Below, one piece after another: positions 12,020 to 24,118 of a stretch of DNA of 64,000 nt. The stretch comes from Anisakis pegreffii. Its lineage: Eukaryota; Nematoda; Chromadorea; Rhabditida; Anisakidae. Location: assembly GCA_035041965.1 (NCBI GenBank), contig JAPYMA010001249.1, positions 1-64,000 on the forward strand, given 5' to 3'. Below the pieces are notes generated by a model, which saw only the letters and a list, made by a program, of their open reading frames with translations, was not told where the DNA came from and did not search any database. The translations under genes and the position numbers were made by a program. The stretch's first letter is position 1, and the number at the start of each line of letters is the position of its first letter.

Positions 12020-13688
12020 GCAATCGAGCGATTTTGAGTAACACCTCCTAGTGGAAGAAGTGCATTGAAAATGTTTTTATGTGTATTTGTTTAGTGGTTA
12101 GCGAGTTGATGATCATCTCTTTCATCGCTGTCAGTTCAACATTTATCAAATTTTTAGGCATCTACCAATGTCGTAAGCAATTACTTCAAACGAAAAATAA
12201 TTTCGAACACAGACTCATGCATTCCTGAGCAAAATGCGTACGGATGCTTCAGATAGACATAATGCGATGACATTGATCAACTAATTGTTATTGTGTTACG
12301 TTCCTATTTGTTTTATGCACTTTTGTGTTTCTCTTTCGCATTCTTCGCTGCAATTTTAACTTCTACAAAACATCTTTACTCTGTTACTTGCAAATATTTT
12401 CGCATTTCAATTTCAACAAAAATATGTGAAATTTTTTTGTCGTTCGAAATTTCTGTTTACTAGCGATTCAAATTTAGGGATCACGAAAAAAGCATACAAC
12501 ATCAACATGAAAAGATTCTGGTATCGAATCTGGCTGATATCGTAATGGCATCTGTTATCGTGGAGCAATTCAATAACTGTTTGATATCATGTTATACATC
12601 TTCTCTGATTGATTAAGTTGATCAATGAGTAGTCAGCACATGAACTCAAGTTCGTTCAGAGTAATATGCGGAAAATTGTGGTGCAGTAGAATTGTTTGAT
12701 GCATTAGATTGCTTGTGGATACGGAAAATTTATGTTTGATAGATTAAATCAAGCGCATCGATTCATATTTGCAATATTTTTTTGTGGATCAAAAAAAATT
12801 GGGCGTTGTTAATCAATTATTTTGCACGAAGCGAACTGCATCTTTTATTGTTTACATGTTCTAGTCACTTAATTCATGAGCAGCAATAAACGCGGTATAA
12901 TATTTATCGTGTGAAGGGGTCAGCAGAAATTGGATCGTTACAAATCACCAACTTCAAAAAAGCCCTCGTTTTCCAATGATATCATTCGTTACGTTATTTA
13001 CGATGAAATATGATCAAATATGGTTCATTTTCGCACGCTTAAACTACGTTCACTATTCACTATCAGTGATAAATTTCCGCGCAATTCATTGAATCAGCAA
13101 CTACAACTCATTATGAACGGCTAATATGGCAAACAGCTTCGAAGCAAACAGAAATCTTTCTCAGCAGTTTAGTCGATGTAATTTTTGAATTTAATTCTTA
13201 ATACAACAAAGTCGCATTTTATTTAATCACGTACTGAACTTCTTTCTGAACTGAGACATAACTCACCAGTGTCTCCATAGCTTTCAATGAATGACCTTTG
13301 CTGCGTGTTTCAAAAAATATTGGAAATCTATGGATCAGACACTAGCAATGGTATAAGCGAGTCACTGCCAAATAAAAAATCAACTGTAATTGAAATGTAT
13401 CAGACTGTCATATCTGTTCTGATCAATTTACTTGGAATGATAATTTTCCTTTTTTTTTCATGTAATGACCAGTTTGAACTTTGTGTGTGTCTCACAATCA
13501 GACAACCCACTGATGAAATGACACTCATGAACGGGTGGTGTTTGTCCTAGCACATTTCGATTGCAGTAAAAAGTTTCATAGGAGAGAAATCATACAATGA
13601 AGCGATTTATTAAAAATTTTATTTGAGGAACGCAGAATTAGTCAAACAAAAAGTGATTTGTATTCATCGGCATTCATCGACTGCTGTC
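12020..13688. other. intergenic; no supported gene
   Basis: This is the upstream region of the minus-strand collagen. A plus-strand open frame at 13287-13550 has a hydrophobic stretch but no matching family and no resolved splice partners, so it is not called. Confidence 0.4.
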
Positions 13689-15386
13689 TCATAAACCGGG
13701 TTCGACAATAATTTCTTCAGTCCAGCATTCCTTCATGCATATATTTTGTTTAATTACTCGCTGTTTCTTTTCGAATCCTTCGTATGACAGAATGACGGGG
13801 AAATGAAGAATAACTGGAAATCTCCAAATGTATTCATGACTAATCTCGGAATCAGCGAATAATAAACCAATCGATTCATTAAGCAATTTCATACTTTTCA
13901 AATTTCAGATTTCATATTGGGCTCGTTTTGGAACTTGATTAGCTGTGAGTGTACTGTTAATGATGATAACATCAGGGGGAAATATGGACCGTGCTCTGAA
14001 ATACGCACAAAATTCGTGATAAGCAATTGATAAGTGACTGGTATAATGATGCGGAAGTGGAGAAACTATTTGATGTAACTTAGCATTTTTGCAAACGAAG
14101 CTCAGCAAGCCTTAAATAAAGATTCATAAAACCGTCGAACAGATAACTATCAAAGGGCATTTGGTTCATGAATTCTACGCCTCAACAAAACACATCCCGG
14201 CGGGATTCTGTCCTGGCAGAAAGCTGCTCCCAAACGAACACACACCGCTTATGGTTCACTTCACTTGAATTTCGCACAGCTCGTAGCATCTTTCTTGACA
14301 ATTTACGACTTCTTTCATATTTGCAGCATCTTTGCAACATTCAATGAAAGTGCAATATATTCGCTGAATAATTGCAAATTCATGAAGAAATTACTGATAC
14401 AATGATGAATTTTTATTATGAATGAAAATCGTTTGAATTCGGTCAGTCATATCGCTGTGTGCTGATCAACTGATGATTAAATGAACTGGTATGTTGAATA
14501 CTGTCATACATGTACTGTAGTTCATCATGATTAAATCGAATGTTGAAAATCATCGAGATAATAAAAACGAGTTGAATATTCAGTTCTTTTTTTGTTTCTC
14601 AGAGGAATGTTCCCAAGAGCGTTCGATGCTAATTTGTCAAATGACTGAACAAGATCTTAAATTAAAGAATAATTGATTTGTTCTTACCAATTGTCAGACT
14701 CTTAAATTATTCAACAATTGATTCATAAGCAAAGAATTGTTGTACACACCAGGTGACATTATTAATTGCAGCATTCGACAATGACTCACTGCAATTAATT
14801 CGAAACTCTGTTGCAAAACAATATTACATACTTTATTTTATTTCCACAACCCTACCTAAAGTTGTCGTCAGTGATTGCCTCCAATGAGACCACTGCCAAA
14901 AATGAAATCGTTGCTGCACAATCAGCAATTTTATTTTGATGTTACAATCAGTGAGTACCAAATGAAAAGTTAACTGATTCGGCCGGAATCCAACTGAATC
15001 AAATACTCGTGATTCTGAATCGGCATTGTACAGAGAAAATTTTAAATTCTTAAGTCGGAATCCATTTTTGCAATTTTCAGATTCAACAATTACACTGTGC
15101 AAAAAAATTTTCAAAAATATGAAATTAGCGACTTGGATCAGTTTTATGCATAGAGAAATGAACTTCATTTTTCCTGGTTAGACGCCATTTTTTTCCACAG
15201 ATTTCAGCAAAAGTTTTCCCGTCAGTATAAACACACGCATTCATAAATCGATGCTGTTCAATGGTGATTATTCGGTCAGGAACTAGAAAGCGGTATTGTG
15301 AAGCTTTTTTTTCGCGGAAAACGAATCTGAACTTCGTATTCCATGAAAGAACACCATTTTGAAATAAATGAATGGATTCAAATTCA
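13689..15386 (-). CDS. unresolved minus-strand coding candidate, family unknown
   Basis: Several minus-strand open blocks look more like protein than chance. The block 15386 to about 15125 begins after a good acceptor (CATATTTCAG) and reads through 'VPDRIITIEQHRFMNAC'. A second runs about 15087-14833 after a 'TTTTTTGCACAG' acceptor and reads 'FRLKNLKFSLYNADSESR'. Shorter blocks lie at 14108-13905 and 13901-13689, the last ending 'WTEEIIVEPGL' then stop. I could not find a set of donors and acceptors that joins them in phase, and I recognise no domain. It may be a real multi-exon gene, a decayed one, or partly chance. Neighbours are unrelated: a collagen on one side and the 17.4-kb gene on the other. 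Confidence 0.3.
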
Positions 15387-15409
15387 CTGAAATATGCCAA
15401 GCAAGCCAA

Positions 15410-17140
15410 ATTTTTTGGAATTTCGCGTGAATAGTCACTATATAATTTATGAATAATGTGACAATTAATTTATCGTGTTAATTTACGATTTAATGTGTTG
15501 ATTCACTATATGATTTATCGTGCACAATATATAATTTATGAATGTATGTGTTTGTATGGGCGGGGAATCATCGCTTGAAATTTGTGGACAATTGGCATAT
15601 TTAACCTATCTAACGCTAAGCCACTGAGACATATGAAGCCTCCAATGGAAGAAAAAAGCCGTTAAGCCCAAAGGAGCTTACATATAAAATAATTATAGCC
15701 TGTTCCAATTGATCGTGGACCTGTTCCAATTCTTTCGCCTTCTAATTCTTACAGGTCGATCTTCACACTATATAAAATGCACAGTTTCACTTTCCATAGG
15801 TTTGCCTCATGCATTCATTTACAAAGTTCCGAATTTGATCCGTAGAAGATTCGTATATTTCGATGGAAAAAGCCGAGCGAGCATTTATTACTCTACGAAG
15901 ACACTATGTCTATTCGAATAACAATATTCCCACCAAAAAATTCCACTACATCCATCAAATTTTTTTCAGGTTCCAATTTTTGACGTTTCATGTAAAGGAA
16001 AATGTTAGTGACGATAGGAACAAAAAGATCGTGTAAGCAAGACGATTAAGATATCGAATCAACTAACTCAATGCTTTCGCTACATAAAAGGCACAGAGAT
16101 TACATGAAACGCACTCTTTTTGTTATGAAAATGTGCAATTTATTTCATCGAATGCAGTTAATATTTTCAACGAAAAACTTTCATATGAACTCTCATAAAA
16201 AACACTTAATGTTATACAAAAATTTCAAGGTCAACAATGCGCCGCTTATTCTTCATCACAATCAACCGCTAAAAAAGTTTCATCTTCTCAAGGTGATTCA
16301 AATACCGAATGCGACGATTTAAAATATGCTACCAATGTCCAGGATAAATTGCTTTGTCATTCAAATTTTTCATGTATTAATGAACATATCGTTTATTTTC
16401 TCAATTAAATTTGTGAGAAGTCACAATAGACAAGAATTATGATTAGTCCGCGAGGATCAACTTTGTTCTCCTCTATAGTCGTGACTGATTGTATTGAAGG
16501 TGCATCGCACCAACTGTTAATTTCACATAAATTCTCATAGATCACCTGTCTTTGATTCTACGGCCTATTGTGATCAAAATTCATTACAGTTAGAGCAACA
16601 AAAGAGTCTTGTGAAGGCGACGCACGTGAACTTTAGAAACTCATTCAGTGGCCAAACAACTAGTTTAGATGGATGCTTTCACTTCTTTGTTGGATCATTC
16701 GTCCAAAACATGCTAAGGTTCTAGATCATCGAAAAGCTGAAAACATTAACAGCGAATAGTAAGAGAGAGCTTATGCAATTTCTAATGGACAACGCACAGT
16801 TCATTTGAATGCGAGCTTCGTTTGGAGTAGCACTACGTGGGTACCAGTTGATTCGAATTTTTTGCGACATACGATGATTTTTTTTAAATGTTGGAAACGA
16901 TTATGTTTGATTACAATAAACGGAAACGATTAATTTTTGTGACTTTCCAAAAGTGAATCGGCTTACCAACGATCTTATCGAATAGGAGTTAAGTTTTGAT
17001 CAAATATACTTTTCACTTATTTTCTGCCACTCATTGGGAGGGGACGGGAATTTGGATTTGATTGCTGGATAAACATGCTGATTTGAGGGTGAATGGTGCG
17101 GACGATAATCTAGGGTGTTAGCGATTCCATATTCTTGATA
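15410..17140. other. no resolved gene; several open plus-strand frames
   Basis: Plus-strand frames near 15740-15990 and 16071-16322 are open, and some have plausible acceptors (TTCTTACAG at about 15752; TTTTTTTCAG at about 15969). However, three overlapping frames are open at once around 15840-15970. No set of exons joins in phase to the gene at 17,392, so I do not call upstream exons. Confidence 0.3.
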
Positions 17141-17143
17141 AAA

Positions 17144-17340
17144 TGTTCTATTCTATTGCCGTTCTGCTATTCTGTTCTATTCTAGTCTGCGTGTCCCTGT
17201 TTCGACAATCGTTCTTAACTATTCTTTTCCACCATTCTGCTGTTCTGTTCTATCTCTGCGCCACCCGAATTTTCAAGCCGTTTCATTCTGTTCTATTCCG
17301 TTCTGCCGTTTAAGTTGTTCTATTTTGTTCTCTTTCTGTG
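17144..17340 (+). repeat. degenerate TTCTGTTCTATTC-type simple repeat
   Basis: The plus strand is dominated by imperfect repeats of TTCTGTTCTATTC and related pyrimidine-rich words, directly upstream of the start codon at 17,392. It could supply the polypyrimidine tract of a trans-splice acceptor (TTTCAATCAG and AACAG follow it), but it is simplest to call it a low-complexity tract. Confidence 0.6.
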
Positions 17341-17391
17341 CTTTCAATCAGAAAAACAGCATGATGAAAATTTTGACAAATTGTGTTGAAA

Positions 17392-19100
17392 ATGTGGCTT
17401 TTTGACGGAAATAGTGCAAAACGAAGAAGAATTGGAGTGAGAGAAGATTGTACACGCAGGTGGTCGACAGCTTTTGATATTAATGACTGGGAAAACAGAG
17501 GGTTTCAGGCTGTGGTGACAAGAATGATTGAGGAACAGAGGCACCTAATCTTTAACCTTTGGATACAAATCGATTACATCTCTGTCAACAACTTTGCGCA
17601 TATCGTTACTGGTAAGCTTCACTGACCTGGAACTTCGGCTGGAGTACTATTCATCCCAACATTTCAGTCACAAAACTACGCACAGTTTCCCATAGTGATG
17701 AGTTTTGAATGAATTGATTTGTTCAGTGCGACTGAATTCTTTCGAACATAAACTTTTATTGGAGGCATAAATGTGAACGACTTCTGTGACAGACCGCCGC
17801 TCCTACGGTTCAAAGTATGATCAACAGCTGAAAGTGTTTAACGTTTAATCAGAATTGGAGTCGTATCCTTTAGTGATTTCCTGAGGGAATGTCTCACAGA
17901 CAGTTTTGAGCATTAACCGCAATCACTCGCCCTTGTTGCAATCGTTAAATCTCCTTTCTTCTCTCACAGTGCTATTAAATGCAATCTTGTTTGGTGGATC
18001 CGAATCACTAACAGCTATCAGTGCCGAATTATCTGAGAAATCATATCTCCACCATCCTTGCACAACCCTGAATATCCTTCCAAGAAATAGTAATAATCCT
18101 TGGTTTAACAAAAGAGTTTAGTTATGAGCATTTGTCAGCATCACTAATCTTCATTCGAACCAATAAATTGGTAAACTCCAAATTCGGGTTGCTAAAAACC
18201 ATCAAACATTCAATTATCATCATGCATTCCTCACTTTATATTGCCTGCAATATTTTAATCCAGTGCATGTAGCTTGGTGTAACTCATCCACTGTAGTAGC
18301 CTGAACATTAGACTGACTCAATGGTACTGAATAATACTAATGATAGTATTGATAACATTGATAATGGTGATAATAATAGTAGCAATAACAACAATAATAA
18401 TGCTAATAATAATAACAATGAATGATCGAACACTAATGATGGAACACCTATCTGCAGCTGCAACAGCACGATGCTGCTCATTGAGTTCAGCGTTCCACTT
18501 TATCCAGCAAATTTTTATCACGTATCATCAGCCAAAACGTTACATTTGCAGCTGCATATTCATTTGATCACATTTTAAAAGCTGAAACATAACTGGTAAA
18601 CAGGCTGGAATGTGATCTTACAGCAAATCTATATGAAGCTCAAGAGAACGTTGACGATCCCTATCAGTTCGAAGGTCCACCTTTTCGAGGCTGTGAAATT
18701 CTTTTTCCAACTGCTGGTTCACTTCGAGTAATAGTCAATTTTATCCTAAGTCTCCGTTTCAACTCATTGAAATCTTCGAAGAACTATGATTAGTCAATTT
18801 GATCGTTCCGCTCATATGATTTTTTGAAATAAAGTTAAAATGTTGCAGAAATGTTATTTTCCTGTGTTATGCGATGGACACTTGAATCAACTTCTTAACA
18901 GAATCAATTTTGAATCGTCACAAGTGGTCGCTGCATTAATTCAAATTCAAGTACTCCTTTACAAGTGGATTGTAAATCACAATTCACACTTACATGCTAT
19001 GTGTTTATCGGAATTATTCACATTAACATTGAGGAAGTTCTTCAAAACTAGTTCTTCAACAATGCGCTCATTCGATTCGCATATCCAAATGTTACAATAA
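17392..19100 (+). CDS. four-exon gene of unknown function (242 aa)
   Basis: Exons 17392-17611, 17970-18102, 18604-18727 and 18849-19100 join in phase (1, 2, 0) with good sites: G|GTAAGC, CTCTCACAG, AAACAG, A|GTAATA and GTTGCAG. They give 242 aa. The first ATG after an in-frame stop is at 17,392. The N-terminus is basic (AKRRR, about residues 9-13). The middle includes 'DDPYQFEGPPFRGCE'. The C-terminal exon is helical, with an amphipathic-to-hydrophobic run 'VVAALIQIQVLLYKW', and ends at TAA 19,098. No signal peptide is evident, so a cytosolic or nuclear protein is likely. I do not recognise the family, although the last exon resembles alpha-helical repeat proteins in composition. More exons could lie upstream. 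Intron 2 holds an AAT-type low-complexity tract. Confidence 0.7.
18325..18425 (+). repeat. AAT/AAC-rich low-complexity tract
   Basis: Runs of AATAATA, AACAACA and TGATAATA words lie inside intron 2 of the 17.4-kb gene. The open frames on both strands here (60-75 codons) are products of this tract. Confidence 0.7.
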
Positions 19101-20148
19101 AAATGAAATAGGTAAAAATCGTTTGCATATATCGTTGTCTAGATTTCGAAAGAAAATCACAACGAAATCTGTGCCGTTCTTTCCTCTAAATAAATCAGCC
19201 GATGTCTGAACATTTGTTTGAGATCACTCTTTTTTGGACACGAATATGCGATGGTATGTATGAAAGAGGTGAGCAGTGGCTGATAAGATCGAGAATTTGA
19301 CCCGAATTTGCATCCGCACATCTTCAGTGTGCCGCATATGCAATTTGGTTGCAATTGCCTTTGAAGTTTGAGACAATTTTCACGGAATTTTCAGTCGGTC
19401 GTCGACAGATAACGAACTCAAAATGTAGCGTGCAAAGTGCCAGAAGAAGACTAAAAACTGTTAATAACTAACTGAATAGCATCTTACCCTGTAATTAGCT
19501 TCAAACAATCAGATCAAGGTAGAACACCGAAAAAGTTTTGCAACTGCAAACCTGCCAAAAACAGTTTTTGTGGCAAAAAAAGGTTTCAGTGCCTCTGTTC
19601 CACGTTACTCAACCAACTCATATAATGCATATCGTTATGAATTATTGTGGTATTAGTCTTGTATAAATTATCGTATCATATTCATTTGTTATTTGTGATG
19701 CGTTCAGGCAATGTTTGCGAGTCAGTGTGAGCCTGTATAGGTTGTACTCAATCTGTTCAAAATCGTAACAAATTTATAAATGAGTGAATTTATACATTTC
19801 ATTATGGCGCTAAGATAAACAATAACAGAACCAAAGGTATTGATTTTGAAAAGTTGTATTCATTCCTGCTTACTGAGATATGAAAAATTGCTGACATGAC
19901 GCATACGTACAAAGTTTATCTGAAAATAATAAAGCATCCTATAAAATTCAACAAAGAAAATCCTACAAATGAATTCATTCATCTTTTGAGAGTTTGACTG
20001 CAAAACACGCATTTGATCATTGTTCAACGATAAAATGATCATTGAATAGACTCTTCCATTCTGCCTTACAATAAATTGAAAGAAAGCGTTTCTCCATGCA
20101 GAGAGATGCATTTTTTTCAATCCTACGAATGCACGTTATCGCTCAGTT
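19101..20148. other. convergent 3' region; no supported gene
   Basis: This lies between the stop of the plus-strand 17.4-kb gene and the stop of the minus-strand collagen at 20,149. Small minus-strand open frames (19157-19354, 19860-20120) have no family match or splice partners. Confidence 0.4.
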
Positions 20149-21754
20149 TCAGCGACGTCGTGTTCCATCTTCAAAGAAAACACCACCATCAAGAGCACAA
20201 TACTTCGGACATATGCCTCTCTCGCCCGACCTTCCGGCCGGTCCTGTTGGCCCTCTTGCTCCAGGTCGTCCGTCTGCACCACTTTTTCCATCAGCACCTT
20301 TTTCACCAGGTGGTCCTCGAGGTCCTTGCACTCCATCCAGTCCAGGTTGTCCACGAGGTCCAGATATTCCAGATGGACCGGCGTCACCTGTTGAGCATTT
20401 AAGGGCTAATAATTTTCAAACATGGTGTTGTTTTTTTGCAGGCACTGGAGAAGAACAAGTGAATGTAAAATGATGATGATTGCTAGCTGAATATGAGTCA
20501 CATTCGGTCAAGACATTCATTCGAATAATTCACTTAAAATATTGCTGTCAATCGTCTTCGACTCGCTACGCATCAGATTGATTACAAGAAATTTGGGGCA
20601 CATTTCTCAGAAAATTCAATGGCATTTCCGCATGATTTCTTGTCATCACTTCAGCCCATATGTCTAACAACGAATTGAACCGCAAACTCACTGAAAACAT
20701 TCTCGGATCGTACTTTTTATCAGCCAACTTTAAACGCTTACCATATTCGCCGGGCTCTCCAGGCTCAAGAGGTTCATTGATAGCATCCTCACCAGGTGAT
20801 CCATTCGGTCCCATAGGTCCAGGATCTCCCGGAAAACCGTCTGGCCCTTTCGCTCCCGATTCTCCTGGCAGGCCATATTCACCTGGGTCTCCGGGAAAGC
20901 CCTCTGGTCCCTGATCTCCTTGTGGTCCTTTTCGACCAACAGGGCCAGGTGAACCTGGCGGACAAGGCTTACAAGGTGGTGGAGTGAAAGGCTCACAAGG
21001 AAGACTCGGAGGCCTTCCGGGATTGCCAGGTGCGCCAGGTGCTCCTGGCCTTCCTGCTTTTCCGGACTTTCCAGATGGTCCTTTAGGACCGGCTGGACTA
21101 GACATGCAGCATCCTTCACATTGCTTCGTTTGACGTGTGCTTCGATTATGCTGAGAAATCGGATCATTTTCTAGCAAATTGACATGTTGCCATGTCTCTT
21201 TTGCAGATTCCTGAAAACAGCAGCTAGTTTTAGATTTCGCAGGGAACATACGTTTGCACAAGACCTCACAGTATTTTTATATGAATTCACTCTTGAATGC
21301 CGCTGGACATATAACGATAACGTCAATCAGACGCCATCAATAACGTTGACGCCATCACAAATAATAAAGCAAAATGATCAACAGCTACTAATCAGCAGCT
21401 TCCTTCCACAGTGTAACGCAAGTAAATTTGCTATATATTCGATGATAACGCACACGGCTGCGTGATATCACTATTATCACCGTGACCAAGTAGTATACAT
21501 TGACGTATTGGATTGACTGAACAAACTGAGCTGAATGGCGCTTGAAATGAGGAAAATAACCAACAAAAATAAATTGAAACAACCTTGCAAGAATTAATTT
21601 CAGAGCGGATTTGTTGTTCATTATGCTGAAGGTGATTGTAGGCAATTGGTAGAGTGATACAAATAGATAAGACGGAAACGAATGAGAAAGTTATGGCTGC
21701 ATATGCAACGAATCTGTAAGCCTTTGTACGGCTGTGAATATCGTCGATCAACAT
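20149..21754 (-). CDS. nematode cuticle collagen (upstream paralogue, 292 aa)
   Basis: Close paralogue of the collagen at 8.4-11.9 kb, with the same three-exon layout and phases: 21754-21584, 21210-20742 and 20387-20149 (292 aa). The start at 21,754 was chosen because the resulting N-terminus aligns with the paralogue (hydrophobic anchor at about residues 14-38); an in-frame ATG at 21,826 would add 24 residues. A furin-type site RSTR precedes the CEGCC cluster. The first Gly-X-Y block is followed by the [12 protein letters not shown] knot, then two more Gly-X-Y blocks separated by a short break at '[10 protein letters not shown]'. The end is CPKYC plus the tail '[15 protein letters not shown]'. 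The helix is more acidic than in the paralogue (many GEP, GDP, GPD triplets) and lacks the paralogue's in-helix cysteine. Introns are short (373 and 354 bp). Confidence 0.94.
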
Positions 21755-21838
21755 TGTTGAAAAACGTTCACGGAACGCTACTCTGGATGAGTGAAGTGAC
21801 AAACCGCAAACTATTTCATTGTTCATTGAATAATTCCA

Positions 21839-21847
21839 CTTAAGTAC
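21839..21847 (-). promoter_or_regulatory. shared collagen upstream motif GTACTTAAG (copy 2)
   Basis: Identical to the nonamer upstream of the other collagen and at nearly the same distance (85-93 bp) from the start codon. It could be a conserved promoter element or simply flanking sequence kept since the duplication. Confidence 0.4.
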
Positions 21848-21849
21848 GC

Positions 21850-24118
21850 CGCATTTGGGCGTTAAGTTTCGGCATTTATCATTGCATCTTTATTTCTAAA
21901 AGCACAACATCGAATACACCTCAGATAATTGAACGAATTTACCTATCACTTGCAATAGTACAATAGCATCCTTGTACAGACCGCCTTGCATTCTTTTGCA
22001 TAATAAAATCACATTTCTTTTTATTACACCTACCCACTCATTCGTTACGTCTCTTTGATCGTTTATTCTGCATCGAATTTGACCTGATAGCAAAATTCAA
22101 ATTGTAATTTGCCTCTGGTTCTCAGTGTTTTTGATGAAGCTCGCTCAAAATTTCAACTGACTTTCACTGAAATAGGTCAGTTTTCTAAGGATCTGTTGAT
22201 CAATGTATCAGATTAACAGCTGAGGCGTCGGTATGAATTAAGAAGATCATACGATTGACGTGAGCTCAGAATAACAAAAACCATCGACAATCTGGAAACC
22301 GAAATGAATTTCAGTTTCTATAAATAACCGCATTCCGGATATCACGGTTGACATTGAGGCTTTTCAAATTTTAAAGTGATATTTACATCCTATTTCCGTT
22401 TGTTATGCTCTCACCATTGCCTTACTGCTGGAAATTCAACAAGCTAAGAAACAGTGGCAATAAATTTAGCATCGTTATTCGAATTCACGAGAAAATGTTC
22501 AGGAAACAATAAAACAGTAATAGTTTAACATGTATTTCAAGATTAATACGTGAATGTTACTCAGCAATTCCATGAAACAGGAAAAGATGTTGAAGGCTAT
22601 CAAGTGTTCTCTAGAAAAAACACAAAAAGTCATTCGATAAACCATTGTGAAGCTTTTCTTCGAAGAATACAGTAAACATATGGTCAGCAAATACATAGCG
22701 ACACAAAAAACATGGGGGAACTCACAGTTGAAGGATCATAGATGATCGGAACTGCATAGTATTTTCCAGAGGAAATTACAGAATGTTCGCTAATATGGGT
22801 CATTTTTATAATATTGTTCGCTTATTCGAAAAAAAGCGCCCAGTAATAACTTGAAGTGAACTGAATTTTTATGACTTCAACCAAAAAAATATAATCACTA
22901 CCGAATATTGGTGATTTTCATCTATGCAGTTAGAACGAGGTTGACATCAAATAAATCATTAAGTCATTAATTTGATTCTACACGTACAAGATGAATGATT
23001 TGTCTCGCTCTTCATTTACGTTGTATTTTAAAACCGTTGTCTCTTGCCTACATGAAGCAACGATCCTATAGAATGCAGCAACGATATGCAACTGCATGAT
23101 GAAGCGAAGATGCAGCTACATAAAGGAAAACGGAATACAATTCTGTAAGAACGAGCGATAAAATAAGGGAAAAACTGATGAAACCGGTACATTAATGACC
23201 GACACTTAGGAAGTAACAAATAACATGAGCAAATTATGTCATAAAATGATAGCAATTTAATCCTGCAAATAAATTCAAATGATCATCCGTCATCTTTTGT
23301 TCTTTTTTTTTCAAATCTCATTACGCGTACTTTCAGTGCAAATGAATTGTCACAAAGGCATTTCGTCAGAAAATGTGATTTGACATTCCAAAGTCGTCAG
23401 TTAGAAGTCTTATCTAAATATTGTGTTGCGGGGTTGGAAATTTTCGAGGACCTCGTCCCCGAATCCCAATCGCCGACTTTTTTTTTTGAGTCGACCACGT
23501 TTTCGGTGTTCTCGACCGCAAAGCTTCTCCGACTTTCCCCGTCCCCGACTTTTTTCTGTCTCCGCAGCACCCTATATGAAAATGGTCAATTATTTAATGA
23601 AGTCATTCTTCATCCGAATTCATCACTCATCATATTCCACATGGAACATCGCATCACATTACGAATTCAGTAGGCAGTCATTTCCCCGGGGAAGGTCTTC
23701 CGATCCACTGCCGAGCAGTATTTCCTTTCTCTTGTTTTGAATACGAAAATTTCAAACCGTACTAAGAACCCACTGGATGAAGATTGCAAGTACTTCAAAT
23801 CGGTTATTTCGATGAACGCGGATATTTCAACCTTGCATTGAATTAGCGACGCAATTTGCGAATATTTCAGAGCGGTGTGTTCATTTCAAACTGAAGAATC
23901 TACCTTGATCTTGTTTCTCATGATTCGAGGAGTAGATTCAAGACTAAAGTGAAACATTTTGAGACGATGCCTGATAATGCACACAGATATGTAAAACTGA
24001 TGACATTTATTAGATTACCGTCAGCAACTGAATTGTCATCACAAATCAGAGCAGCATTATAATGACAAGTTTTTCGCGACTCACATCACTCTTAATATCA
24101 ATGCGTTCATCATGCTAC
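21850..24118. other. intergenic; no supported gene
   Basis: A minus-strand open block at 21896-22093 starts near a fair acceptor (TTTTGCTATCAG) and looks protein-like, but I found no partner exon. Around 23440-23575 there is a short GC-richer pyrimidine block with three or four copies of a 'CCGACTTTTTT'-like word, probably a low-complexity repeat. Confidence 0.4.

Noticed and set aside
18318..18567. Ile-rich open frames on both strands
   Set aside because: They are created by the AAT/AAC low-complexity tract inside an intron.
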